Shown: in pieces, positions 17,501-25,495 of the stretch | How positions within the stretch are numbered: the stretch's first letter is position 1 | Layout of the letters: each line of letters begins with the position of its first letter | NCBI GenBank assembly: GCA_000717735.1 | Contig: JOBE01000043.1 | Span: forward strand, 1 to 64,000 | Source: Streptomyces griseoluteus | GTDB lineage: Bacteria; Actinomycetota; Actinomycetes; Streptomycetales; Streptomycetaceae | Length of the DNA: 64,000 nt | Direction of reading: 5' to 3' | Position numbers and translations under genes: made by a program | Notes under the pieces: model-generated | Told to the model about the DNA's origin: nothing | Seen by the model: the letters and a program-made list of their open reading frames with translations, nothing else | Databases searched by the model: none

Positions 17501-20500
17501 GCACCTCGGAGGCGTCCGCGATGGCCCAGGCCTGCTGCTGGCCGGTCACCGCGCGCTGGGACGCGGCGGCGGCCAGGGCGGCCTGCTCCTTCGCCTTGGT
17601 GCTCAGCGCCTGGACCTTGCCCCGGGCGTTCGCCAGATCCGTCTTCGCCTTGTCGAAGAGGGCCTGCTTCGGCTTGAGGATGTGGTGCGGGTCGCGTTCG
17701 AGCTCGTCGTGCCAGTACTTCTGCCAGCGCAGGATCTGGTCGGCACGCCACGCCTGGCCGATGGCCTCGATCATGGTGGCGGTGGCGGTCCGGGTCGCCG
17801 CGGCGGCGTCGGCCTCCGCCTGCATGATGACGGCGCGCGGGGCGGCCTGACCGGCGTACTCCGACTCCCACTCGGCCGAGGCCTGGGAGACGGCCTCGCT
17901 CAGGGAGTTGCGCGGGTCCACCGGGTCGGCGTGGTTGCACGTGGCCCACGCCTGCTTGAGGTTCTCGACCTCTACGCGGAACTCGGGGGTGCCTTCGGCG
18001 ACCTTCTTGGCGGGGAAGCCGCCGTGCCGCAGGTAGACGGCGATGTCGGCCGACGTCGTCCCGCCGAAGTAGCGGGTGTTGTTGACGTTGGAGTCCCGCA
18101 GCATCCAGTCGGCGGCGAAGTCGTGCCAGCTGTCCTTGCCGCGGTTCTGCTCGGTGATCTGCCGGGCCTTGGCGATCGCCTCCGGGCTCGCGTTGGTGTG
18201 CGCGTCCCAGCCGATGCGGTCGGCCATCTTCGCCTGCGTGGCGTAGGTGTAGGCGCTGATGTCGGCGCCGAACTCCGGGGCGTGCAGCGTGATCTCGTCG
18301 CTGAACGAGCTCATCGCGTACGGCCGGTTGGCATCCTCCAGGACGGCCTTCTGGGCCGCGAACGCGTCCAGGTAGGCGTAACCCGCCTCGCGGTCCTGAT
18401 CACCGGCCTGCCCGAGCGGCATGAAGCCGATCCAGCCACGGTCGCCGATGACGGCTTCCAGCTGGTCGTTTCCGCCGGTCAGGCCCTGGATGGCGACGGC
18501 CTTCGTCTTGGCGCCGCCCGCGTGCAGGGCGACTCCCGCGAGGCACCTGTTGAGGCGCGGGGTGGAACGGACGTCGCGGATGACGGCCGCGAGGTCGTTG
18601 AGCCGACGCAGGGCGTTGTCAGCGGCGACGAAGATCGTCCGCATGCCGTCGGAGACCTGCTCGATCGCCGCGGCGAGCGCGGGTACGCGGCCTACGATCA
18701 CGGCGGACGACGGGACGTCGACCAGCGCCCAGAGACAGTTCTCGACGTCGTAAGCGGGCAGGCATTCCCGGACCTTGGCGGGGTCGAGCTGCTCGAAGAG
18801 GATCTGCCCCCCGTTCGCGGTCGCCCACTCGACGACGTTCACGGAGACGGCCGCGAGGCCCTTCCGGTAGTCGTCGACGCAGGTCTGTCCGCAGGCGTCG
18901 AGGAGGATCTGCTCCTCGCGCTGGCCGAGCGCCGGCCAGTTGGAGGCGCCGCCCTTGATGGGCGTGGCGCCCTCGGCGAGCGCGCCCTTGTGCGCGGCCT
19001 CGTTCTTCTCGCGCTGCTCCTGCTCGGCCTTCTTCGCGGCCTCCTCGGCGGCGGAGCTGTCGCCCGCCGCGTCGCCGGCCTTCGTCTCGGCGTCCTTGGC
19101 CTCCTGCTCCGCCTCGGCCGCCTTGCGGGCGGCCTCCGCGGCCGCGGCGGCGGACCGGCCGGCCTTCTCGTTCGCCTCGGCGGCGTGCCGCTCGGCGTCG
19201 GTGGCCTCACGGTCGGCCTCGGCGGCGATGTCGGTGACCGCGTCGGCCGTCGTACGAGCGCTGACGGCGTCGTTCCCCGCCTGCTCGGCGTGACCGGCGC
19301 CGGCGTCCGACGCCGTCTTCGCCCCCTTCTGCGCGTCCGTGGCCTCGGCCGCGGACGCCTGGGCGCGGGTCACGGCCTCCACGGCACGGACCGAATCGCT
19401 CGCCGCACGGGCGGCGGCCTCGGCCGCGAGCTTCGCGTCGCCGGTCGCCTGCGCGGCGGTCTGCTGCGCGGACTCCGCCGCGGCTGCGGCCGCGGTGGCC
19501 TTGGCCTCGGCGGCGGCTGCCTGCTGCTCGGCGATCGTCTTCGACGACTGGCCAACGAGCACGGCGAACGCCGCCGAACTGTCCTTCTCCTGGTACGGCG
19601 TACCGACGGAGATGGCGTCGCCGGCGGCGGCGACCGCGGCCGCGGCACTGTCACGGGCGGCGAGCGCGGCCTGACCGGCCGCGTAGGCGCGGCCGACGAC
19701 CATCCCGGCCGACTTCACGGCCTCGGCGGCACTCACTCCGGCGGCGGTCGACTCCTGCTGGGCCTTCTTGGCCAGCTCGGTGGCGTTCTCCGACGCCGTG
19801 GCCGCGTTGTCCGCGCGGATCGCGGCGTCCTGCGACGCGTCGAGCGCGGTGGCCGCGGCGACGTGCGCGGTGGAAGCCGCGTCGAGGGAGGTGCGGTACG
19901 CCGACCACGCGCTGCTCGCGTTGGCCTGCGCGCGCTCGGCGGCGCCCTCCGCCGTGGTGGCGGCTGTGCGCGCGCCGACGGCGGCCGTGGTGGCCTGGTC
20001 GGCGGCGGCCTGCGCGGCGGTGGCGGCCTGCGCGGCCTGGGTCGCGGCCGTACGGGCGGCGGTGGCCGCCGCCCGCGTCTCGTCGGCCGCGGCGCCGCCC
20101 TCGGCGGCGGTGGCCGCCGCCTCGAGTGCGGCGGCGCGGGCCGCGGTGGCCTGCTTCGCCCAGAGAGCGGCGACGGCCTTCTCGCGCGCGGTCTGCGCGG
20201 CCTTCGCCTTCTCGTCGGCGATCTTCCGCTTCGCGGTGGCGTCGGCGGTCGACGTCCCCGCGGCCGTGTCGGCGGCCTTCGCCGCCGTCTGCTGGGTGGT
20301 GGCCCGCTCCTCGGCCTCCTTGGCCTTGGCGCGCTCGGTGGCGGCCTTCGCGCGGGAGGCGACGGCGGTGGCGTGCTCCGTCTGCGCCTTGGCCCGCTCG
20401 GCAGCGGCGGTGGCGGCCGCGGTCTTGGCCGCGTCGCGCTTCTGCTCGGCGGTCGTGCGCGCGGCCTTCGCGGTCGCGGCGCTCTCGGCGGCGGCCGTGG

Positions 20501-22004
20501 CGTTGGCCTCGGCGCTGTCGGCGGCGGCCTTCGCCTGGGCGGCGGCCTCCTCGGCGGCGACCCGGCGGAACTCGGTGTTGATCGCGTGCGACTCGGTCTG
20601 CGCCTTGGCGAGCAGCGCGTCACTGGTGGCGATCGTCGCGTTCGCCGCGGCAAGGGCGGTCTCGGTGGCCTTCGCGGCGGCCTCGGCGGCGGCGGCGGAG
20701 GCGCGGGCGACCTGGACCGACTGCTGGGCGTACATCAGACCCCGGCCGCGCGGCACGTGGGTCGAGTCGGCGACGGCCCAGGCCTCCTGCTGCGCGGTCG
20801 CCGCCCGCTGGGCGGCGGCGGCGGCCTTGGCGGCCTGTCCCTTGGCCGAGGCGACGAGGGACATGGCGTTGGTACGGGCCTGGGCCAGGTCGGCCGTGGC
20901 CTTGTCGTAGAACGTCTGGTCGGGCTTCTCGAAGATGGTGTCGGGGTCGTTGGCGAGTTCGTCCTGCCAGTGCTTGCGCCAGGTCAGGATCTGGTCGGCG
21001 AACCAGGCCTGCCCGATGGCCTGGACCATCTGGTCGGTGGCCTCGCGGGCCGCCGCCGAGGCCTCGGCCTCCGCCTTGATGATCGTGGCGCGCTGGACGG
21101 CCTGTCCGGCGTACTCCTGCTCCCACTCGACCATCGCGTTCATCACGGGCTCGTTGAGCGCGCGCCGCGGGTCGACCGGGTTCTGCCAGTCACAGGCGGC
21201 CCAGGCCTGCTTGAGGTCCTCGACCTCGACGCGGTACGCCGGTGAGTCCTTGGCGGGCGCCTCCTTCGCGAATCCGCCGCGCCGCAGGTAGGACGCGATG
21301 TCGCTGGAGGTCGTACCGCCGAAGTAGTCCCAGCTGACGTCGCTGTCCCGCAGCATGGAGTCCGCGGACCAGTCGTGCCAGTCGTCCTTGCCGCGGTTCT
21401 CCTCCGTGACGGCCTTGGCACGGGCGACGGCCTCGGGGCTGGCCTTGCTGTGCTCGTCCTTGCCGAGGCGCCAGGCGAGCTCGGTCTGGGTGACGAGCGC
21501 GAAGCGGGTGACGTCCTCGCCGAACTTCGGCGCGTGCCACTCCATGTCGTCGCTGGACCACGCGGATTCGCGGTACGGCTTGTTGGCTTCGTCGAGGGCG
21601 GTGGTACGTGCCGTGTCCTGCTGGGAGTAGACGCCGGCCGCTTCCTTGTCGGCGTCGGCGGCCTGGCCGAGGGGGCCGTAGCCGATCCAGCCGCGGTCAC
21701 CGACGGTGTCGCGGAGCTGCTGTTCGGTGCCGGTCAGGCCTTCGATGGCCTTGGCCTTCATCAGGGGGCCGCCGACGTGCAGCGCCACTCCGGTGAGGCA
21801 GCGGTCGAGCCGCTGGTCCTGGCCGATGCTGTTGCGGTCGAGACCGGTGTCCTCTTCGGGCACGGTGTCGGCCGCGGCGGGCACGGCCTGGACGAGGCTG
21901 GTCAGTACGGCCGAGGCGGTGACGAGTGCCGTCACGCTGACGGCCCTGGCCACGGCGGACCGTAGGCGACGCCGGCGTCTGCCGACGTCTGGGAGCAATG
22001 ACAT
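14559..22004 (-). CDS. Giant secreted ALF-type coiled-coil polymorphic toxin (two tandem modules)
   Basis: About 2,481 residues. The start at 22004 gives a clear signal peptide: GRRRRRLRSAVAR, then a hydrophobic stretch ending VPAAAD near residue 46. Upstream in-frame ATGs at 22040 and 22163 only add a charged non-signal extension. Two homologous modules follow. Each starts with LxRCLxGVALHxGG (residue about 68 and about 1,150), has a globular part, then hundreds of residues of Ala-rich coiled coil. Module 1 ends in a pre-toxin-like region (DACGQTCVDDYRKGL). After module 2 comes a Cys-containing, partly hydrophobic pre-toxin segment, then a C-terminal domain of about 150 residues (LGVNGGATRPGS, SIGGNTFNHKVYAIEM, LSVSLDGVVG). 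That domain resembles, from memory, polymorphic toxin type 27. Delivery and target are unknown. Confidence 0.75.
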   Translation of the reverse strand: MSLLPDVGRRRRRLRSAVARAVSVTALVTASAVLTSLVQAVPAAADTVPEEDTGLDRNSIGQDQRLDRCLTGVALHVGGPLMKAKAIEGLTGTEQQLRDTVGDRGWIGYGPLGQAADADKEAAGVYSQQDTARTTALDEANKPYRESAWSSDDMEWHAPKFGEDVTRFALVTQTELAWRLGKDEHSKASPEAVARAKAVTEENRGKDDWHDWSADSMLRDSDVSWDYFGGTTSSDIASYLRRGGFAKEAPAKDSPAYRVEVEDLKQAWAACDWQNPVDPRRALNEPVMNAMVEWEQEYAGQAVQRATIIKAEAEASAAAREATDQMVQAIGQAWFADQILTWRKHWQDELANDPDTIFEKPDQTFYDKATADLAQARTNAMSLVASAKGQAAKAAAAAQRAATAQQEAWAVADSTHVPRGRGLMYAQQSVQVARASAAAAEAAAKATETALAAANATIATSDALLAKAQTESHAINTEFRRVAAEEAAAQAKAAADSAEANATAAAESAATAKAARTTAEQKRDAAKTAAATAAAERAKAQTEHATAVASRAKAATERAKAKEAEERATTQQTAAKAADTAAGTSTADATAKRKIADEKAKAAQTAREKAVAALWAKQATAARAAALEAAATAAEGGAAADETRAAATAARTAATQAAQAATAAQAAADQATTAAVGARTAATTAEGAAERAQANASSAWSAYRTSLDAASTAHVAAATALDASQDAAIRADNAATASENATELAKKAQQESTAAGVSAAEAVKSAGMVVGRAYAAGQAALAARDSAAAAVAAAGDAISVGTPYQEKDSSAAFAVLVGQSSKTIAEQQAAAAEAKATAAAAAAESAQQTAAQATGDAKLAAEAAARAASDSVRAVEAVTRAQASAAEATDAQKGAKTASDAGAGHAEQAGNDAVSARTTADAVTDIAAEADREATDAERHAAEANEKAGRSAAAAAEAARKAAEAEQEAKDAETKAGDAAGDSSAAEEAAKKAEQEQREKNEAAHKGALAEGATPIKGGASNWPALGQREEQILLDACGQTCVDDYRKGLAAVSVNVVEWATANGGQILFEQLDPAKVRECLPAYDVENCLWALVDVPSSAVIVGRVPALAAAIEQVSDGMRTIFVAADNALRRLNDLAAVIRDVRSTPRLNRCLAGVALHAGGAKTKAVAIQGLTGGNDQLEAVIGDRGWIGFMPLGQAGDQDREAGYAYLDAFAAQKAVLEDANRPYAMSSFSDEITLHAPEFGADISAYTYATQAKMADRIGWDAHTNASPEAIAKARQITEQNRGKDSWHDFAADWMLRDSNVNNTRYFGGTTSADIAVYLRHGGFPAKKVAEGTPEFRVEVENLKQAWATCNHADPVDPRNSLSEAVSQASAEWESEYAGQAAPRAVIMQAEADAAAATRTATATMIEAIGQAWRADQILRWQKYWHDELERDPHHILKPKQALFDKAKTDLANARGKVQALSTKAKEQAALAAAASQRAVTGQQQAWAIADASEVPRGRGLMYAQQSVQVARASGAAATAAAKATETALNAANATVSTSEALLALAQTEAHAVNTEFRRIAAQEAAAQAKAAADSADAYAVSAANNAAIAKKAKETALAEEEQARQAAANAQEQRAIAELERANAAAHRATAERERDKAKGHEADAVAQGRIASEARTSAEAAGATASARRGDAEQAERDAVAARDRALEAEQRRDSLNAKAEALEANAAADEGTDAAVASRAAATDARAAANTATTAATNARASANAATTAAVNARDAATKAQGSASRAKAAADSAWSSYLVAAGSAAAAHAAAAEAIDASEAAAADARGAKAQSEKASAAAKVAKAEAAAARSEALQTAAWAATTAGKALAAVRSSLAARDSAAAVIKPANEAISLGGPFQELDSSAAFAVLTGQQSLTVSQQQAAAAAATANMAQAFSAEAQALAAQAAADMKLAAQAASAAAADALRAAKAYERAQASATQAAKDAKEAQASANRADGYAQSAGNDAMAASWAAMDAQADANAADAAATEAEKDAANARAVATQAEKDAASARATATQAETDATAAEKAAAGAWDAANEAQDAADRTEKGGSSEQISQGVTTGISDVWAVLDHIEYIGEPQNVVKDNCNPIIHFGDCTITSDVTYKSHVDVFMCMVPWESYTSSGTCPTAETVYLGREVSEKPETKRLSVTLTMTQFNSGIDPIDVLLGDFIGCAKLITPGLSGGSWGDCAWAASWFVAGAIFRSAKAAVTAMDAAVKTGIGFMDAFMALRTIGLSEAVVQGIISRIFRKIGTACEAADTATFKVASFSVAAADDDIVKQCQAVLKDLVKDGDHIVLGVNGGATRPGSNNLANSIGGNTFNHKVYAIEMPASMGMGQRALWTVGVERAVINPNVRLSVSLDGVVGAKNADEALSMLLARGETIQNSSWSVIQSSGHGTAWEMIKLRTAVRREQRTWKSIEWNMYNPDKGTYERVYPSRFTYPDGSLVPEEF
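15750..21809 (-). repeat. Internal tandem duplication of a ~3.1-kb coding module
   Basis: Module 1 occupies roughly 18,900-21,809 and module 2 roughly 15,750-18,560. Matching landmarks occur in the same order: the RCL-GVALH start, GDRGWIGY/F-PLGQA, ENRGKDxWHDxxADxMLRDS, YFGGTTSxDIxxYLRxGGF, MYAQQSVQVARAS, and PYQEKDSSAAFAVL / PFQELDSSAAFAVL. The copies differ throughout at many positions, so the duplication is old or arose by fusion of paralogues. Module boundaries are approximate. Confidence 0.8.
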
Positions 22005-22303
22005 GTTCTGCCTGACAATCTCTCGATCGTTCGGCAGCATCCCTACATGGGCATGACAGGCAGCGGCCGGCCGCCCGGGCAGGGGTCTCCTCGACACGGG
22101 CAACTGCCGGCACGCTCGTCTCCCCACGAGCTGGCGCTGCCGCGTACACGGCGACGATGTCACGCGCGGTTCGGCACGGGAAGATCAAATAATCTCCACC
22201 AACGGCGCACGGAAGCCCACCACCGGACAAAACCAACCGCCTCTTGATCATCTTGTTACCCGGCGTAAGGAACGCCTTCCGGGCGACGGCCGGACACGCG
22301 AAC

Positions 22304-22331
22304 GCCCGGCGGGGGGGGACCCCGACCGGGC
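22304..22331 (-). terminator. Possible weak GC hairpin
   Basis: GCCCGG (22304-22309) pairs with CCGGGC (22326-22331) around a G-run/C-run interior that can extend the stem. It lies just 3' (minus direction) of the short open frame at 22350-22661 and upstream of the toxin gene. It has no T-tract. Confidence 0.35.
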
Positions 22332-22349
22332 ACTTTCACAAGGTGTCGG

Positions 22350-22661
22350 CTACTCCGACGGAGCAAGCACGGCCAGCTTCCGCGCCCGCACCTCTTCGAG
22401 GCAGGCGCTCCCCTCCGGCGTACGGCCGACGATTCCGAGGCCGCCACGGTCCGCCATCGCGATGAGGATCGGCAGGATCCCGTCCCGGCCGCCGTGGCCA
22501 CGGAAGCCGCCTCGTTCGCGGCCGTACGGGCCTCGGTCGCCGCCGTACGGGCCTCGGTCGCCGCCGTACGGGTCTCCCCTGCGGCGGCCGTGCCCACCGC
22601 CGCCGCGCCGGCGGACTCCAGAGCGGCTGCCCTCGACGCCTTGGTGCGCTGTCCCGCTCTG
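22350..22661 (-). pseudogene. Gene remnant upstream of the toxin gene
   Basis: The 758 bp between the toxin start and the exporter start hold coding-like sequence on the minus strand but no intact gene. One frame (22661 down to a TAG at 22350) reads a Gly/Arg/Tyr-rich stretch, then a plausible globular tail (GILPILIAMADRGG, then SACLEEVRARKLAVLAPSE), but lacks an ATG, GTG or TTG start. The overlapping frame reads TAATEARTAATEARTAANEA, like the toxin coiled coil. A 21-bp direct repeat underlies this. I infer a decayed paralogue or fragment, possibly frameshifted. A short functional gene with an unusual start cannot be excluded. Confidence 0.3.
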
Positions 22662-22762
22662 TTACCGGGCGTGAGGGAGTGGGGCGAGAGGCGCCGGTCT
22701 CGCATCGCGAGACATTGCCCGCAGACGGAATGACAGGCACAAAACACGGGTTGACGCATGTC

Positions 22763-24031
22763 ATGCCGCCCCTCTTTGCCGAAGACGCCACCGCCGGCCC
22801 GCCCCTCGCCCCCGACCGGACCCGCATGCCGCTGGCCGTCTACATCCTGGGACTCTCCGTCTTCGCGCTCGGCACGAGCGAGTTCATGCTGTCCGGGCTG
22901 CTGCCGCCCATCGCGGAGGACATGAACGTCTCCATCCCCCGCGCCGGCCTCCTCATCTCGGCCTTCGCCATCGGCATGGTCATCGGCGCCCCCCTGCTCG
23001 CGGTGGCGACGCTCCGGCTCCCCCGCAAGACGACCCTGATCGCCCTCATCACCGTCTTCGGCCTGGGCCAGATAGCGGGCGCGCTCGCACCGAACTACGC
23101 CGTCCTCTTCGCCTCGCGCGTCGTGAGCGCCCTCGCCTGCGCCGGCTTCTGGGCGGTCGGCGCCGCCGTCGCCATCGCCATGGTCCCGGTGGGTTCGCGC
23201 GCCCGCGCCATGGCGGTCATGATCGGCGGCCTGTCCATCGCCAACGTCCTCGGCGTCCCGGCGGGCGCGTTCCTCGGCGAGCACCTCGGCTGGCGCTCCG
23301 CGTTCTGGGCCGTCGGCGCGGCCTCCGCCATCGCTCTCGTGGGCGTGGTGACCCGCATCCCCCGCATCCCCCTCCCCCAGGAGAAGCCCCGCCTCAAGCG
23401 GGAACTTGCCATCTACCGCGACCGCCAGGTCCTCCTCTCCGTCGTCGTCACCGCACTCGCGGCAGGCGGCGTCTTCTGCGCCTTCTCCTACCTCGCCCCG
23501 CTGCTCACCGACGTCTCCGGCCTCGACAAGAGCTGGGTCTCCGGCGTCCTGGGGCTCTTCGGCATCGGCGCCGTCGTCGGTACGGCGATCGGCGGCCGGG
23601 TCGCCGACGCCCACCTCTTCGGCGTGATGCTCACCGGCATCGCCGCCTCCACCGTCTTCCTGGTCGCCCTGGCCCTCTTCGCGACCAGTCCGACCGCCAC
23701 GATCGTCCTCACGTTCCTCCTCGGCGTCTCCGCGTTCTACACCGCCCCGGCCCTCAACGCCCGCATGTTCAACGTCGCCGGAGCCGCCCCCACCCTCGCC
23801 GGCGCCACCACCACCGCCGCCTTCAACCTCGGCAACACGGGCGGCCCCTGGCTCGGCGGCACCGTCATCGACGCCGGCCTCGGCTTCGCCTCCACGGCCT
23901 GGGCGGGCGCGGCGATGACGGCGGTGGGCCTGGCGACGGCGGCGGTGGCCCTGAAGCTGCACAGGTCACCGTCGCACGTGGTGACGGCCGGCTCGCCGGT
24001 GGAAGCGGCGAGCGTGCCGTCGGCCCGCTGA
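22763..24031 (+). CDS. cmx: Cmx/CmlR-like chloramphenicol-type MFS exporter
   Basis: A 12-TM drug:proton antiporter. TM1 reads VFALGTSEFMLSGLLPPIAEDM and is flanked by MPLAVYILGLS, the signature of the Cmx/CmrA chloramphenicol exporters. Motif C-like ANVLGVPAGAFLGEHLGWR is also typical. The length is 422 residues from the ATG at 22763. A start at 22826 (MPLAVY) is equally possible, since neither has a strong ribosome site; translation could begin at the later one. The gene sits 42 bp before a chloramphenicol phosphotransferase gene, so the two form a resistance unit. The symbol is used in the family sense. Confidence 0.85.
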   Translation: MPPLFAEDATAGPPLAPDRTRMPLAVYILGLSVFALGTSEFMLSGLLPPIAEDMNVSIPRAGLLISAFAIGMVIGAPLLAVATLRLPRKTTLIALITVFGLGQIAGALAPNYAVLFASRVVSALACAGFWAVGAAVAIAMVPVGSRARAMAVMIGGLSIANVLGVPAGAFLGEHLGWRSAFWAVGAASAIALVGVVTRIPRIPLPQEKPRLKRELAIYRDRQVLLSVVVTALAAGGVFCAFSYLAPLLTDVSGLDKSWVSGVLGLFGIGAVVGTAIGGRVADAHLFGVMLTGIAASTVFLVALALFATSPTATIVLTFLLGVSAFYTAPALNARMFNVAGAAPTLAGATTTAAFNLGNTGGPWLGGTVIDAGLGFASTAWAGAAMTAVGLATAAVALKLHRSPSHVVTAGSPVEAASVPSAR

Positions 24032-24073
24032 AACTCCGTTTACCCGGGCCCTTCATCGCCCTACTGTGGCGCG

Positions 24074-24607
24074 GTGACGACTCGGATGATCATCCTCAAC
24101 GGCGCCTCCAGCTCGGGAAAGTCCGGCATCGTACGGTGCCTGCAGTCCGTACTGCCCGACCCCTGGCTGACGTTCGGCTGCGACTCGTTCGTCGACGCCC
24201 TGCCCGCGAGGATGCGGGACGCGGACGGCGGGATCGTCTTCGACGCGGACGGCGGGGTCAGCGTCGGCGAGGACTTCAGGACCCTGGAAGCGGCCTGGGC
24301 GCAGGGCGTGGTGACGATGGCCCGCGCGGGCGCCCGGATCATCATCGACGACGTCTTCCTGGGCGGCGCGGGCTCCCAGACCCGCTGGCGCGACGCCCTC
24401 GGCGACCTGCCCACCCTGTGGGTCGGCGTCCACTGCGACCCCACGGTGGCGGCGGGCCGCGAGATCGCCCGCGGCGACCGCACGCCCGGCATGGCAGCCC
24501 AGCAGGCCCGGATCGTGCACGAGGGCGTCGAGTACGACCTCACGGTCGACACCACCCACACCGAGTCCCTGGAGTGCGCCCGGACCATCGCGGCCTGGCT
24601 CCGCTGA
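24074..24607 (+). CDS. cpt: Chloramphenicol 3-O-phosphotransferase-like kinase
   Basis: Predicted to phosphorylate the primary hydroxyl of chloramphenicol, inactivating it. The 177-residue P-loop kinase begins [20 protein letters not shown] (Walker A at residues 10-17) and has the catalytic Asp37 in [21 protein letters not shown] and [18 protein letters not shown] follow. These closely match the S. venezuelae enzyme as I remember it, including residue numbering and length. The GTG start is used. It lies directly downstream of the Cmx-like exporter with 42 bp between. No chloramphenicol biosynthetic gene is in the window, so this is a resistance pair. Confidence 0.9.
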   Translation: MTTRMIILNGASSSGKSGIVRCLQSVLPDPWLTFGCDSFVDALPARMRDADGGIVFDADGGVSVGEDFRTLEAAWAQGVVTMARAGARIIIDDVFLGGAGSQTRWRDALGDLPTLWVGVHCDPTVAAGREIARGDRTPGMAAQQARIVHEGVEYDLTVDTTHTESLECARTIAAWLR

Positions 24608-24668
24608 CCGGCCGTCCGCGCTTCCCGCCCGTACCCGATGCGCTCGACCTCCTCCGAGGAGGCCGCGC

Positions 24669-24965
24669 TCACCCCTCGTAGCGCGGCGGCGCCTCCCCCT
24701 GCGCCGGGCGGCCCTTCGGGCGCCGGAGGCCCGCGTCCGTGAGGCGGCGCAGCAGTTCCTTCGAGCCGACCTCGACCGCGCCGCCCGCCACCGCGTCCGC
24801 GTACCGGTCGGACGGGATGTCGTAGTGGTCGCGCTCGAAGGCGCGGGGCGGGGCGCCGATCGAGGCGGCGAAGGCGTGCAGCTCCTCGAAGGAGACGTCG
24901 CTGACCAGGTGCGACCACATGCGGCCGTGGCCCGGCCAGGTCGGCGGGTCGATGTAGAGGGTCAC
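24669..24965 (-). CDS. DUF4031-family small protein
   Basis: A 98-residue protein beginning MTLYIDPPTWPGHGRMWSHL, with the conserved HxxSDxSxxELHxFAAxxGxPxRAFxxDHYDxP pattern of DUF4031. The function is unknown. It is widespread and usually single-copy in actinobacteria. It stands downstream of the hypothetical gene at 24997-25353 on the same strand, with a 31-bp gap. Confidence 0.85.
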   Translation of the reverse strand: MTLYIDPPTWPGHGRMWSHLVSDVSFEELHAFAASIGAPPRAFERDHYDIPSDRYADAVAGGAVEVGSKELLRRLTDAGLRRPKGRPAQGEAPPRYEG

Positions 24966-24996
24966 GTCGGACTCCCCGCCTGATCGACGCGGCGGG

Positions 24997-25353
24997 TCAT
25001 CTCAGACCGCCCACCGGTGCGACCACCACGCCCTGTTTGCCGCAGACCCAGTGCGGGTCCGGGCCCAGCTCCGGTTCCACGTCGAGGGCGTGCGGGTCCC
25101 CCGAGGCGCAGACCGGGCAGATCGGCCAGCGGCCGTACCGTTCGAGCAGGGCGTCCTGGACGTCCTGGGCGACGAGACCGGCGACGTACGTCACGCCCTC
25201 GGGCCACTGCTCGACCCACCAGCGCCGGTGGGTCACCGCGTCCTCCACCATCGACACGACCTCGGCGGCGGCCACCGCTCGGGCCGCCAGGTCGGCCAGT
25301 ACCAGCGCGCGAGCGGCGTGCAGCGCCTGCTCTACGGGGTCGATGTCGTCCAT
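24997..25353 (-). CDS. Hypothetical protein with putative zinc-ribbon Cys
   Basis: 118 residues, from ATG at 25353. An N-terminal amphipathic helical region (VEQALHAARALVLADLAARAV) is followed by a WPICPVCASGDPH segment and a single further Cys near the end (HWVCGKQG). These could bind a metal. I do not recognise the family. It is divergent from the RpiR regulator gene, with the putative RpiR operator between them. Confidence 0.65.
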   Translation of the reverse strand: MDDIDPVEQALHAARALVLADLAARAVAAAEVVSMVEDAVTHRRWWVEQWPEGVTYVAGLVAQDVQDALLERYGRWPICPVCASGDPHALDVEPELGPDPHWVCGKQGVVVAPVGGLR

Positions 25354-25449
25354 GGACTCATTGTCACCCGGCACGCGCCCACCACACGAGACAGGGCGGA
25401 GGTCCCGGCCGGATCCAGGACCGACGGGGTCTTGTCGCCCCCCACCGCC

Positions 25450-25495
25450 GAAAGTATCTTTCAAAGGTGACCAATGATGTGAAGGAAAGTTTCAC
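25450..25495. promoter_or_regulatory. Putative RpiR/MurR operator repeats
   Basis: Two inverted repeats share a GAAAGTWTC core: GAAAG-TAT-CTTTC (25450-25462), just upstream of the regulator GTG, and GTGAA-N7-TTCAC (25479-25495), inside its first codons. The position at the start of rpiR-murQ suggests autoregulation. Confidence 0.45.

Noticed and set aside
17061..21245. Plus-strand open frame of about 1,390 codons opposite the toxin gene
   Set aside because: It arises because Ala/Glu/Thr-rich coil codons read as Arg/Gly/Leu on the other strand. No start-site support or domain.
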